From contig NC_064548.1 of the NCBI RefSeq assembly GCF_023856365.1, positions 7,861,642 through 7,925,641 of the forward strand: a stretch of 64,000 bases of DNA, in the 5' to 3' direction. The stretch comes from Brienomyrus brachyistius (taxonomy: Eukaryota > Chordata > Actinopteri > Osteoglossiformes > Mormyridae). The notes below the pieces were generated by a model. The model saw only the letters and a program-made list of their open reading frames with translations. It was not told the origin of the DNA and did no database searches. Position numbers and translations under genes: made by a program. Within the stretch, counting starts at the first letter, position 1. The number at the start of each line of letters is the position of its first letter. Below, one piece after another: positions 1 through 13,310 of the stretch.

Positions 1-500
1 CAAATTACAAAACTACATCTAAGCTGCTGTCAGCCTTCTGCTGGACTTAGATGATGTTGATTACAAACTAGACATGATTAAAGTCTGGGCAGAAAACTGG
101 AACGAAAAAACGATCAAAAATAACATTTTAAAAGTAATGCCAGTTAATAGGGCCACACGTTAATTCCAATCTCAAGCGCACAAGGCATGCTAATTAGTCC
201 TAAGTACAATCATAAAACCAGTCAGACAAGGGAGATTTTGATTATTTACTTCCAAGATCAAAAAAATCAAATTAAATCAACATTCTACATAGTTTACAAA
301 CTCAAACGACAGAAAGGACCTGTGTTTACACAGCAAAAGGCAACGTCGTGTAGCTATGAGAGAATGCGGGCAAGAAGCCATGTGTGGAACCTGCTGTGCC
401 TACAGCAGTTTAGGTAAAGTTAAGGTTAGCCTGAGATGGAGAGCTCAATAAATGACCACTTTCGCTATGGGAAGGCTGTTCAGCGGTCATGTAGGTCACA
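1..500. other. Non-coding, nothing recognised
   Basis: AT-rich sequence with a 76-codon chance frame only. No repeat or gene seen. Confidence 0.6.
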
Positions 501-715
501 GACTGTACCATTCTCCACTCATGATGGGGATAATACCCAAGAGACACCCCAGATTATGGATCATTCCTGACTATACCATTCTCCAGTTATGACAGGGATC
601 CTCTAGTAGCCAAGAGGGAATAACTGACCAAATGGAGTCCTCATACACCCCAGATTATGGATCATTCATGGACTGTACCATTCTCCAGTCATGACGGGGA
701 TCCTTTCTGATGGTG
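501..715. repeat. Degenerate ~102-bp tandem repeat
   Basis: gactgtaccattctccagtc-type blocks start at 501, 569 and 671, and caccccagattatggatcat recurs at about 546 and 647. This gives roughly two diverged copies at a 102-bp period plus a partial one. Confidence 0.75.
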
Positions 716-3700
716 CTCACCCCCATTAGACAGAGGAGCTTTAGTGGTTGAAAATGATGACCTGCTTTTGTTGGTTTTATATTGAAATGACCTTGACCGT
801 AAGAATGTAGTCATGGTCAGATGGCAGAAGCCAGTGCATGCTGCTAAAAATGCTCTGCAGAGTGGGGGAGGGGATACAAACTTCTCCCCAAAATGAATTT
901 CACGAATTTGCTTTAGAATAGATCAAGCTGAAACGTCAGTGCAAGCGAGCTGCTGCCTGTCAGCAGTGCACGTTCGTCTAACGAGCTGCTTTGCATGCAC
1001 GGGAAAACAAATATTGATTCTCTTAAGGAGATTGAGCTCAGAGGGCTGAGGCCGAAGGCCCCACGGATTCAAATGATAAATCAAAGAGGCAGAGATGGGG
1101 AGTTCGGGGCTAAAATCGCGGCCTGACCTGACGCACGCAGAGTGGCACCAGGGGGCTGCATAATTAGCCGGAGGGAGGCGATGGGAGCAGGGGCACAAAG
1201 GCAGCATTGAGGTCCACTCTCAGTAGCTGTCATCCCCCGTCCCGTTCATTAGCCATGGGTATTGTGCCCACCAAGGCCAGTGCCCCTGGCTGCACCATTT
1301 AGCTACGCATTAAAGAAACACTCGTCTTTAAATTGCAGAGTGTCCCAAGGCAGAAAATCACTGCTTTGCACAAAAACACGCTGACCTCACGGGGCCTGAA
1401 AAGGCAAAGGGACAGACAGAATGGACGTGAAATACATCATTCATAAGCTTCCATAACTCCATCCACAGAGATGAAGGGGCAGGCAGTCGAAACATCTGTA
1501 CTAAAGTGCACCTCTGTTACTAAGTTGGGCGACCCTGGATGCCCTGCTCTCTGCTTACCCAGAGCTGAGGGATGTGAGAAAAATCCCGGTTGCAGGTCTC
1601 AGGGATACGTGGAAATGGCCGAATGCAGGGTCTAGCGGCTCCTCAACTCATTACTGATCTGCTATGCTGGGATATTTCTTCAGTTGGACAACTTATCTTC
1701 TAGCTGTCGCGCTCATCTCTGTTCGGGACCCATTCTACTGTTTGACCCCTGCTTCTCAACGTCATCCACTCATGACTTAGCTGTTGACTGCGAGGGCCCC
1801 CCGGGGGCCGCCAATGGTGGGGAGGTGGGGAGGCACTTTAGTGACAGGCTGCAATTTTGCCTTCCTTTGTCACCAGGCTTCAGACAGCCAACAGTGGCAG
1901 ACAAGCAATTTAGGCCCTCGCAGTGCCAAGAGTGATGCAATACAGGCGGCCTGCCGGACGTCCTTATTGAACTGCAGTCGAAAGTACCCTTCCCTCATTG
2001 GCACTGTGTGGCTGGAGACAGACACGCAATTTTAATAACCCCCTCACTCCTACCCAAGCATCTTTTGGGGAACTTTTGTGTTATAAAAAGCAATTTTAGA
2101 AGTATTAATCTGTTTTTGTCACCCCAAAAAAAAAAAATCTATTAATCAGAGATAAGCCATTTTGAAGGGATTGTTGTGACACTGTCTAGCTGAGATCCAC
2201 ATCTGACATTGTGACACTGACGGAAATTGTGTCCACACCCAAAAACCAATTACTCATTGAATATCAGGACGAAAGAAAACAAAATTAAATGCTTTGATGC
2301 AGACGGACTTCATCAGACGTTGTGAATTGCTCAAATTCGATTCAGAGCCCAGCAGGAGGGTGACGATTTGCAGCAGTTAGCTGGTGAGGGACTATGTCTC
2401 CCAGTGTTCGCTATTTTACTACATGGACCCCCTTTTTCCTATGGCTGCTTCGGGGGGGGGGGGGGGGGGGGGGGGGCTGGATTAGGTTCAGTGATTGAGT
2501 AGATTACTCCCCCTGCCCCTCATTCCCTGTCATACATATTTACTGGTTTGCCCCCAGTAACCCAGTCCATGATCGCAATGCCAGTCCATCTTGTCACCCA
2601 CACAGTTCCCAGTTTGCCCCTCACCCCATCGACTGAAAAACGTCATTTATTTTTCACGATTACAGTTTCTGTTGAGCCTTCCTGGCACCGTGGCTGAGTC
2701 ATGTGATTCCGTTTGCTGCGGCACCCCGGGCCCCCTGCACAGCCGTCAATAAAATATATCCGGAACTGGCTGTTAGTCTGACAGTATCTAAACATCAGCT
2801 CTCTCACCAGTCACCGTTTACATTTCATTTCATTATCCTGTGCTGTTATCCGAAGTGCCTGAAGATTGGTGCCAAGATGACCAAAAAAAAAAAAAAAACA
2901 GCCCAAGAAACAGACTGATTAGAATATTCATCGGAAAACAATAAAAATATAAATGTCTTTTAACTTTACATCTACAGTGAATGGTACTTAGTAATTAGAT
3001 GTACATGTAATGGGAGCATACAGTCTACAGTATAGAGGTGCTTTAAGAAAGCAATCCAGCATACAGTGGTGAAGAATTCCTGAAGAACAGTTTTTGGGAT
3101 CACACTTAAGGCAGCTGAATAACCTCAAAAAGAGACGTTTCCATTGATTCCTGGTTCTCTGGAACACGCTGCTCACGAGGGAACGAGTAAAACGAAGGGA
3201 GGTCTTAGGAAACACCTGGACACGGCTACCGAAGATGAACCTTCTGGATTAGTTACCTGCTTGAAACACATGACCTCATCGGCTTCAGCCTCTTCTCCCT
3301 GGGGCATCCTCTTCCTGACGAGGCAGCGCCGGCCCAGGATGGGCCTCCACTGCTCACTGCCTCCAGGCTGGGCTCTCAGATGACGCACAGCCACACTCGA
3401 CACTGTAAATCTTTCAGCTACTGCCCTTATGTATGCGCGTGCAAAGTGCGCAGAGGCCGTATTTCACAGGGGCAAATCCACAGGCTAATAAGGGGATACA
3501 TCTCTCTCTCTCGGGTGGGCGCCCAGGCAAGAGGGAAGGGTCACCTCGAGGGACATTTATCATCACAGCGTAAAAACGTGAGCACCTATATTGTCCAAAG
3601 ATTTACTAGTGCTTGTAATGCGCCAGGACAGAACTGCAACACCCATAAAACAGAAATGCTTAATGAAGACCCTCAAGGCAGTAAATATGGCCACACTGTA

Positions 3701-4802
3701 ACGATTCCGAGCTCATATCTGGCCGCAGCAAAAGCCTTTTATCGGAGGAGGATCATAAAGACTGAAGTCATCAATCAAAGTGTGTGAAAGCAATATCAAC
3801 ACACATGATGAGGAAGACGTCCGTGGGACTGGCAGGTAAGAACAAGCTGCACAACATCTATTCTTGGCTGAACTGTAATTTCATGTGAAAAATAATAAAG
3901 GTTTAGATTAGGCGTTGCTAGGCTGCTTAAAAAGAACAACAATCATTAAATTCATTGTGGAATAATTGAGATAACATCTGCCTCCCGTTTTAATTGCCGC
4001 GTGGTTTTGCAGCAGGATTGCTAGTTACCAGAGTATGACCCGGCATTGGCACAGAGAGGTGGAATTGGAGTGAGAATAGATACCTCAGTTTAGCAGAAAT
4101 GTAGACATAGTAACTGAGTAACAAATTAATGAAACGCCAAAAATAACCAGTAACTGTCCAATCAAATTAATTAGGCAACGATGTCACACAACAGATTAAT
4201 GAGTTTTTTAAGGCACTGTCAGTGGCAAAGACTTCATGACTGTCAGTGATTAATACTAAAGTCGATGTAAATAATTGAAAGAGAAACACAGAATTTGTTT
4301 TAATAATGGATGGCTACAGCAAATTTTGAATTGATTCATGAACTTTTCGGAGATGACTGCTGGAGGTCATTTCCTCTCTAGAAAGGCTGTCATCCCACCC
4401 CTGAGAGCAGAAAGCACAAGCAGAGCGTCTGCTGCTAAGCCAGCACAGAGAACCAATGGTTCCCATGATTCCACAGCTTCTGATCGTACCCTAACTGAGT
4501 CTTAATCCGGTTGTTGTGCAGATCTTTAAAGTTATTTCGAAGCAAAAGTCTTCAACTCTGACTACTCTGACCTTGTACTGTTCTGACTGCATCCTGAAAA
4601 TGAGCAAAGCTAATAAGCCCTTTTGTCAAAGGGTCCTAATTGAGGAGAATGTTGAAAGAGATGAAGGGCCGTGCTGGTTAGAGACGAACAAGAAAAATGT
4701 CCTCATCCCAGTGCTGCTGCTTAACTCAGACAGATGCGGACTCCACAAAGATGAAACATGGAAACGATCAAAGCCGAAAACAGAAGACTTCCAGGGGGCT
4801 TA
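716..4802. other. Non-coding region, possible conserved elements
   Basis: No coding exon supported. A 25-G homopolymer lies at 2452-2476. The 135-codon frame at 3380-3787 has no recognisable domain. The segment 3,890-4,260 is rich in ATTAAT/AATTA words typical of homeodomain-bound non-coding elements, but this is only a composition-based suggestion. Confidence 0.5.
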
Positions 4803-5065
4803 GTGGACCTGGGTACTGCCACATCGCATTGGGCCAAGGTGGATCAGCCTACCGGCACGGTGTACTAGACTACCACCATCTTTCATCAAGCCAAAGCTGA
4901 CCAGGGCACTATCACACCAAGTTAGGCCAAAGTGGACCAGGCTAACACCACACAGCACAGTGTACCACACTGCTGCCACAATGATTTAGAATAAAGTGGA
5001 TCGGCCTACCACCATGCTCTACCGGGCTACCTCTACAGCATGTCAGCTTAAAATGGACCAGGCTA
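4803..5065. repeat. Degenerate minisatellite with AGTGGACCAGGCTA core
   Basis: Five or six diverged units, each starting near (g/c)caaagtggaccaggcta and containing taccaccac blocks. Spacing varies from about 36 to 60 bp, so it is an old, decayed array. Confidence 0.65.
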
Positions 5066-6202
5066 TCAGGCTACCAGGGGGGTTCTCGGGAAGTTATATC
5101 AGGTCAGGTTTTCATTTCCATAAGCAGGTTAAACTGAATGTGAATCTTCAGGGACACATTTCTGTGAGCACGCAAAAAGATACCAAACAGAAGTCATAAA
5201 AAAAATATACAGCAATTATGATCTTATCTGGTGTGCATGAGATGGGTCTAACCTTACAAGAAATGTATTTGGGGTAAATGGTTCATACTGCTTTCAAACA
5301 TCATAGATCCTACCCATAAGCCCAAGTTTTTGAGCTGGAACTTACTGATGTAAGGAGCGGAACAGGCTCATCTCACAATCGACGGCAGTCTGTGACTTTG
5401 AAGTCAGTTCCCTTCATGCCACAGCAAAAACAAAACAATTAGCCTTCATTCTCTGACAGTGTCCTTAACGTCCGTATTTGTGTAATATCGCAACTTGGCG
5501 CCAACTCCATTATGCTCGACGTGACTCCCGTTCACATCGAGCCTATTACAATCGCTCATGTTCAATGAGGAATTACACAAAGAGTGGCTCAGCACCCTAC
5601 CCGCTCTCGTTCCCTAGGCGAGATGCTTAGCATGCTAAGATAATCAGACAGACGGAGCCAATCAGAGCCGCTCACAGGGCAGCTGTGTAGATACAGGTGC
5701 CGCCTTTTCAAATGATTTTCCTGCTATATTCCACTCCATATTATGTGGAGTATGTAGCACCTATTACATTATTATGTGACATCCCCTATATTCCTTCCTC
5801 ACAAGCAATCGAAAAAGCAGCTCAAACCCCAGGATATGACAAATCCTATCAGAGGCTATTGGGGTTTATGGATGTTTTGTGGAGGCACTCCGCCTCCCGC
5901 GGCCCACCTGTGGGGTCAGGTCTGATGGCACTGAGCTGGGAACACAGACATGTGAAAACCACGCTTGGGCAGGACTGCTGTTCACCTGTGGTCATCAGCT
6001 TTAAGCAAAACATCCAAGGCTGACTGGAAATTATCTGGGGCTATGAGCACTGGCCTTCGTCACCTGGACACCATGATAATCAAATGACACGGGTTAGCTA
6101 TAGTAACTTAAGCATGTTTACCCCATAAAAATACTGGAACAAGGTGGCACAATGCCTCACATACCCCTCCTCCCCCCACCCCCAAACACTATGTGTGCGT
6201 TA
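5066..6202. other. Non-coding, nothing recognised
   Basis: A 108-codon frame (5697-6023) shows no domain. No clear repeat structure. Confidence 0.5.
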
Positions 6203-6260
6203 GCATGTTCTCCCTGTGCTGTGTAGCTACGCTGCCTCCCTCCCACAGTCCAAAAACATG
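6203..6260 (+). mobile_element. Decayed SINE fragment
   Basis: gcatgttctccctgtgctg and ctcccacagtccaaaaacatg match the body of the SINE at 30.4 kb in the same order. Confidence 0.6.
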
Positions 6261-6315
6261 GGTGAACAAGAAGATAGATGAACTGTTTAAACATTCTTCT
6301 TTGACTCACCCATAT

Positions 6316-6948
6316 AGTCCTGACTGCAAAATCACATCGCGATCTAATCCTGATCATATGGCACATGCTCGATAATCACCGGGGCTTTAGATGACAGGCA
6401 TAAACACATTTGTGTAGATACCAGCTTTTCAGAACTACACGGACATTCACCTATGCCCACAATTTGGTAAGGAGATTATTAATGCAGCTAAAATATTAAT
6501 GAGAGGCATATTATGATGTCCAAGGGTTAGTAATCTGTATAAATTCGGCATATTTTTATGTTTAACAATCGTGTTTAAACTGCAAAAAGTTCTGCCAAAC
6601 CACCAACATCTTTTTACCTTGTTTATCCCGCAAGATCTCTTTTTAAAGATTTGGCTGCTGAGCTGTTCCTTTCTTCACCGCCACTCCAGTGCATATAGCT
6701 TCCATGATTTACCAAAACAGAACCTAATTTAATAAAGAACGATGTGTCGAATTTATACAGATTACTAACGTTAGGGGGTCACAATACACATCTCAGTAAC
6801 ATTTTAGGTGTAGTACTAATCTTCATACCAAACTATACTAAACCATACTAAACGTCCGGAAAAATATTTCACCCGTTACCTAACGCTCTGGTAATCACTG
6901 CGCATGTGCCATATAATCACAATTGTGATGTGATTCCGCACAGCCCTA
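6316..6948. mobile_element. Inverted-repeat DNA element with a second inverted repeat inside
   Basis: Left arm 6,316-6,383 (aaaatcacatcgcgatc, then atatggcacatgctcgataa) is mirrored by right arm 6,890-6,948 (gcgcatgtgccatat, then gtgatgtgatt, ending agccct). The ends resemble hAT ends of the AGGGCTGTGCGATAATCACA type (recalled). Inside is a second, perfect 22-bp inverted repeat at 6526-6547 and 6748-6769 (core gttagtaatctgtataaatt), probably a nested insertion. No transposase frame. A target duplication is not clear. Confidence 0.6.
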
Positions 6949-9401
6949 CTAAGTACTCTGCACACCAAACACACTGCTGACTCAGTGGACATAGCTGAAC
7001 ACATACCTGATCTCATATCTGAAGGAATACATACGAAAGTATGCCAGGAAACCACACTCCTCCAGAAGTAACACAAATTTAATCCACTAAAGTAAAAATA
7101 TTAAGAAATAAAATAAAAAAAGCTATTTATCCTGTAATAGTTTTCACAGCTTTTACCATTAACTGAACATATTTTTTAGGCAACTAATTAGCTAAGCATT
7201 TTCGAAAGATGATGCAGATGGAAGGCTAAATGTAACTTCATAGTCTCTGGAGAAACCCACATTTACTCTGACCCCCATTAACACCCAAGGAAAAAAACGT
7301 TTGGTTTCTGAACCACTGCAGGGAAATCACCTTATATGGCAAAGACCTGAAAGGCGGCTAAGATCCTGCTCCAGCTCTGAGTTCTTCTGGGCTGTGCGAT
7401 TTCACCCTAAACATGCTTTTTAAAAATCACCGTCCCCCACTGTGGAGCCTCAGAGGAGCATAAAACACAGTCTCACACACACGCACACGCACAGTTCATA
7501 TATCCCCATCATCATGGGGACTCCATTTATTTCCATGGTTATAACCCTAATCCCAATTAATTCTCTGCTATCTCCATTTTCCTTTGGCTGAATGCAAGGT
7601 CTTCCGAGTCTGTTGGAAAGATGCTTCACTCCCTGCATTTCCCTACTCTTTTTTACGGATGTACGATCTGTGAGAGGACAACAGTGACACAGTGGAGACT
7701 CTCATTTCAACCCATCACTGTCTATGACGGCCTTAACTCACAATGTGCTGTGGTGAGTATTTGCTGCAGCAAGTTTTAATCATTAAAGGTAATTTAGGTA
7801 TGGACTCAAGTTACATGACTCACAACTCGACCTGAATTCGAGTCACAAATTTGATGACTCGTGACTCGACATGGACTTGAGAGCACATGACTTACTCCTA
7901 CTCGGAGTGACTTGTTCCCTCCGAGTGGCCTATGCAGCCACACTTCCAGTCACCGTAGCGATTACGAGCATAAATATTTCATAGTGTTTAACAATTTATC
8001 ATATAGCTATTTATTCATCATATCATATTCATATTTGGCTTATTGTAAGTTGAGTAGCATCTATATAACATTCCCACACATACAGACACACAGACACACT
8101 TCTGCTCCAACCTGGACCACAGCAGTCTGCCAAGGTTTTTCTGATGTAAAAAATGCACCTGCAGCAAAGAAGCCTGCTGAGATACAGTCAGGACTTACAG
8201 GAAGCATTTTTAATAGGAAGACCTGTCATGCAGGCCCCCGTGCCCGTCAGCTGCAAAGGAGAAGAAAACGTGACAAGATATGCCCTGGTTTAAGGCTGGG
8301 GATCTGACTGAAGAAGCTAAGCTTGGTCTTCAGGAACTTAACTTTAAAGCTCAAGGGTCACAGGTAGAAATATCTGCTCTGCAGCCCAATGATTCGCAAG
8401 GCTGACAGGCTGCATAGAAGCAACACCCTGCCTGCCATCGGAGGGGGGGTTCACACCATCATCACACATCAAGTCAGGAATGGAGAACCAAGGAGTGGGC
8501 CGCACTGGGGTGGGGCACACGGATGGGGCACTGCCCCCTCCCCCAAAATCTCGCCTGCGTTTCCAGGACATTAAAAGAAGAGAGAGACAAAACACCCCCC
8601 CTTGGCACAAAGGGACAAGCCACGCCTCCTCGCGGGCACATCCAAATGACATTAAGTGGAACAGTAGGACTCGGGTGGCCCGTTAACCCCTGATTCTGGC
8701 TAGCACAAAGGGAGTCAGAAAGCAGGCCTTTGCCCGGCGCCCCGGACCACGCGGGCTGCAAGTGAGCGGCGCCGAGTCCGGCACCCTCACCACCAGACAG
8801 GTGGACGACTGGCATTTCCAAAATGGCTCGTTAGCGATTCGAGGGGGGTGATTAAAATTGTGAAAGTATTTCCCCTGTGTGCGCGTCGCAGCCGTCCAGG
8901 CCCGCCCCCCCGGACTGAATGGCCTCTCTGTGTGGCTGGCCAAGTATCTGCCAATGGTCCCTCTCTTTCACAGATGAATAGGCGCAGTTTAGCCACTTTT
9001 AAAGGCACACTAATGTACCATGGCTGTACCACAATGACACCGCCGTGATTTGCCAGAGCTAATGATGCTACTTTAGCCCAGCCAGGGAAAACAGAATCTT
9101 AAACAGGCACACAGCTGCACTGTCCTCTTTATATCTGCTCTTTTCATTTTTTAAAAAGGTTGTTTTTCCCCCAGATACACTGTCTGGGAGGACAAATTTC
9201 GGCAAACAGTGGCGAGGAAAACGCATCAGTGCTCTGTGTCTAGGTATCAGGGTGCAGAAGCTGAGGGTGGGCAGGGGGACGGGTCCGGGGGCTGGGGGGC
9301 GGGAGTGTGCATGTGTAACCAAAGGCTCGAGCTGGTGATGCAATCTGGGAAAAAGAGCAGGTTGTATTCAAGCTTATTCGGTGGTGGTGGGAGGGGGTTA
9401 G
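6949..9401. other. Non-coding region
   Basis: Segment 7,794-7,910 is a repeat-like stretch of gactcaagt, cgagtcac and gactcgtgactcgac words seen in fish dispersed repeats. Segment 8,600-9,050 is higher in GC and CpG, with short overlapping chance frames. The block at 7,470-7,600 resembles a dispersed fish repeat but I cannot assign it. No gene supported. Confidence 0.5.
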
Positions 9402-11059
9402 ACTCTCCACCATAATGAGCCAGGCTCTCCACCATAAAGCACCATAAAGAGCCAGGCTCTCCACCATAAAGCACCATAAAGAGCCAGGCTGTCCACCATA
9501 AAGCACCATAAAGAGCCAGGCTCTCCACCATAAAGCACCATAAAGACCCAGACTCTCCACCATAAAGCACCATAATGAGCCAGGCTCTCCACCATAAAGC
9601 ACCATAAAGAGCCAGGCTCTCCACCATAAAGCACCATAAAGAGCCAGGCTCTCCACCATAAAGCACCATAAAGAGCCAGACTCTCCACCATAAAGTACCA
9701 TAAAGAGCCAGACTCTCCACCATAAAGCACCATAAAGAGCCAGGTTCTCCACCATAAAGCACCATAAAGACCCAGACTCTCCACCATAAAGCACCATAAT
9801 GAGCCAGGCTCTCCACCATAAAGCACCATAAAGAGCCAGGCTCTCCACCATAAAGCACCATAAAGAGCCAGGCTCTCCACCATAAAGCACCATAATGAGC
9901 CAGGCTCTCCACCATAAAGCACCATAAAGAGCCAGGCTCTCCACCATAAAGCACCATAAAGAGCCAGGTTCTCCACCATAAAGCACCATAAAGAGCCAGG
10001 CTCTCCACCATAAAGTACCATAAAGAACCAGGATCTCCACCATAAAGCACCATAAAGAGCCAGGCTCTCCACCATAAAGCACCATAAAGAGCCAGACTCT
10101 CCACCATAAAGCACCAAAAAGACCCAGACTCTCCACCATAAAGCACCATAAAGAGCCAGGCTCTCCACCATAAAGCACCATAAAGAGCCAGACTCTCCAC
10201 CATAAAGCACCATAAAGAGCCAGGCTCTCCACCATAAAGCACCATAAATAGCCAGACTCTTCACCTTAAAGCACCATAAAGAGCCAGGCTCTCCACCATA
10301 AAGCACCATAAAGAGCCAGACTCTCCACCTTAAAGCACCATAGAGCCAGGATCTCCACCATAAAGAGCCAAGTTCTCCACCATAAAGCACCATAAAGACC
10401 CAGGTATTCCACCATAAAGCACCATAAAGAGCCAGACTCCCCACCTTAAAGTACCATAAAGAGCCAGGATCTCCACCATAAAGCACCATAAAGACCCAGG
10501 TTTTCCACCATAAAGCACCATAAAGAGCCAGACTCTTCACCTTAAAGCACCATAGAGCCAGGATCTCCACCATAAAGCACCATAAAGAGCCAAGTTCTCC
10601 ACCATAAAGCACCATAAAGACCCAGGTATTCCACCATAAAGCACCATAAAGAGCCAGACTCCCCACCTTAAAGTACCATAAAGAGCCAGGATCTCCACCA
10701 TAAAGCACCATAAAGAGCCAAGTTCTCCACCATAAAGCACCATAAAGACGCAGGTTTTCCACCACAAAGCACCATAAAGAACCAGACTCTCCACCTTAAA
10801 GCACCATAAAGAGCCAGGATCTCCACCATGAAGCACCATAAAGAGCCAGGTTCTCCACCATAAAGCACCATAAAGAGCCAGGTTCTCCACCATAAAGCAC
10901 CATAAAGCACCATAAAGAGCTAGACTCTCCACCTTAAAGCACCATAAAGAGCCAGGATCTCCACCATGAAGCACCATAAAGAGCCAGACTCTCCACCATA
11001 AAGCACCATAAAGAGCCAGGTTCTCCACCATAAAGCACCATAAAGAGCCAGGCTCTCCA
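9402..11059. repeat. 32-bp satellite array (~51 copies)
   Basis: Tandem 32-bp units built from gagccaggctctccacc and ataaagcaccataaa. Variants differ at a few positions (ggctctcc, gactctcc, ggttctcc, ggatctcc, cttaaag). In 10.25-11.0 kb, variants are arranged in a higher-order period of about 222 bp: the rare variant caggtattcc occurs at 10401 and again at 10623. The unit length is not a multiple of three and no frame holds a stop on the minus strand, so all three minus frames stay open for hundreds of codons with a 32-residue period. This is not a protein gene. Confidence 0.96.
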
Positions 11060-12959
11060 CCTGAAGAGTGGAAGGTGAAAGAGGAGGGCTCTGTGATACT
11101 CCAACTGATGGAAGAAAAGCCTCATATAATATGCACACGTGAACCATGGTATTACGATATGCCTTTAATATTGCCTCTACAGTACTGTACATACTATATA
11201 CTCTGTTAATTTAAAAGAAAATAAACAAAGCACCTACAGGTCATCAAAGTTAAGGAGCACCTCAATTTTAATGTTTTCTCCCCTTGTCTTCATATAGTAT
11301 TGAGATAAACTAAGCCTAGTCAGTCATGCTGCCATTTTTCTGAATGAGAGCTGTTATATGGAAAAATAAGGATTCATTGCTGTATTAAAGTCTGATGTGT
11401 TTTTACTTTCTTATTAAATATAAAGACATCGAAACCGTACCGTTACCATGGTCCAAAAACCTTGACACATACCAAACCATGGGAAAACTGTACTGTTTCA
11501 CCTCTAGTAAACTATTAAATAAACTCTAGCTAGAACCACAGAATACATTTCACAGTAAACTCCAGAATAAACTCCAGAGTTACCCCACTTCATTTCAATC
11601 CTATTCACTGAGTCACTGTTTCAAGTTTTTGTGACCATCTGTCATTTTGCATTCAGGGACGTCGATTTTGCTGTGTGGCGCCTTCATTCTGTCGCTCATG
11701 ACAAATTAATGAAGCAGCGTGAACGGCAGCCCCAGGCCAACCGACCGCTGCTCGACAAACGGGCGGCGGGCCCGCAAATCTGCTTTTATCAGCCGGGGTC
11801 AGCTTCAGACCAGGGCCCCCCACTGGAACATATGCTTTAAACAAGCCATTCTGAATCAGAACGGAGGGATTTTGCAGAAAGGAGAACAGGAGAGGGGGAC
11901 TGACTGGCACAGCACTCCTGTGACGTGAGCGGCAGGGTGGGGGACGGGGGGGGGGGGGACAAAGGTAGAGGGCTGGGTGTCCTCAGCTGTGTAAGAAATG
12001 AGGATTAAACTGCGCAGGAGCCATGCAAGAAATCTCCCAGGGGAACCAGAATATCCACTGCTCAGGAAGGGAGTGAAAGCGGGGAAATGAGGATTAACAC
12101 ATGAAGAAGAAAGGCGGATGTCTGGACCTCATGCAGGGACCCTCCTGATCTTGACGTCCTTTGAGGTGGCTGGAGTACCAAGAACTTGTATACAGACAAG
12201 GGTAGCCCAACGGCAGTCAGGGGACGAGAGGTGGCAGTGGGGGAGGGGCTCCCACTCCTGAAGCCCCGCCCCCTTTCCCCACATCCATCATCTATGACAT
12301 GGACACTCCTGTGAAGGATGTTTACACTACCGGCTGAATGGCTGTTGACTCTCAGGCTGTGGCCATTACAGTACAAATGTGTTGTTCATTCTTGGGCCCC
12401 CAGCTGCCTCTTAAACAGTTAAGGGTTTTTAAAGAGAAAGCCTCTCTACGTTTCGATGGCAACGCCAGCAGGGGGCTTGACTGAAGCCTTATGGGGCCCA
12501 ATGGCTTTGCGTTTTCATATTCTTCGTCACCCAACCACAGAAATGACCCCGCGAATGAAAAACGGCTGGTGATTCTTCACTGTTGTTCACATTATCTGTA
12601 GATAAAGGCTCTCGAAGCTGTGTGTCAAGGGGATCAACCATTAAATGGTTCAGCTCCATATTGTGAACGGAAATGCAGCGTTAGGCATGTGTCATGCCCT
12701 TATCCTGAATTAAAGTGAAATCACTCATCCTTGACCCTGAACAGTCATGAGCATGTCAGCCAATCAGAGACAGATCACCCGCTTGACCAGAGACAAGCAC
12801 TTAAGTTTTCCTATATTAAATATAACTGAAGAAAGACCTTGTATCTTCCAGCAGTGAACATACAGCAAGACCATACAGCTGTGGAAACCTGGGGCAGGTA
12901 TGCAGACGTGGGTGTGTGTGGAAATCACACACAGCAGGCTATGGGGGCTTGTACTACTG
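11060..12959. other. Non-coding region
   Basis: A G run lies at 11,947-11,959. Short chance frames on both strands overlap at 11.63-11.93 kb and 12.06-12.38 kb. No exon or mobile element recognised. Confidence 0.5.
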
Positions 12960-12984
12960 GTTTGGGAGCCAGTGACTCCCTGCG

Positions 12985-13310
12985 GACAGCTGACCGCCAT
13001 AGACAGTTGATCATCGTGGACAGCTGATCATCACAGACAGCTAATCATTGTAGATGGTTTATCATCATTGCAGATGTCTTATCATTGTGGATGAATGATC
13101 ATTATCAAAGACTGATCGTCGTGGATGGCTGGTCATCACTGAGGACAGTTGATCGTCACAGACAGCTGATCATCGTGGATGGCTGATCATCATCACAGAC
13201 AGCTGATCATCACAGACAGTTGATCATAGCGAATGATCTGCCATGGTCAGCTGTCATCACAGGCGGTTGATCATCGCAGATGGCTGATCATCATGAATGG
13301 ATGATCACTG
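12985..13310. repeat. Degenerate TGATCATC-rich tandem repeat
   Basis: About sixteen diverged units of roughly 18-22 bp, alternating cacagacagctgatcat and gtggatggctgatcat forms. The palindromic word TGATCA recurs throughout. Confidence 0.8.

Noticed and set aside
3380..3787. 135-codon + frame
   Set aside because: No domain, no splice-site context, no neighbours of support. Consistent with chance in moderate-GC DNA.
9402..11059. CRISPR-like direct repeats
   Set aside because: Units are contiguous with no unique spacers, and the context is a vertebrate genome. The same holds for the other arrays in the window.
9240..11192. Long minus-strand open frames (up to 455 codons) with MVESLALYGALWW-type repeats
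   Set aside because: They are translations of a stop-free 32-bp satellite. Several overlapping frames give the same periodic peptide, and there is no unique domain or splice structure.
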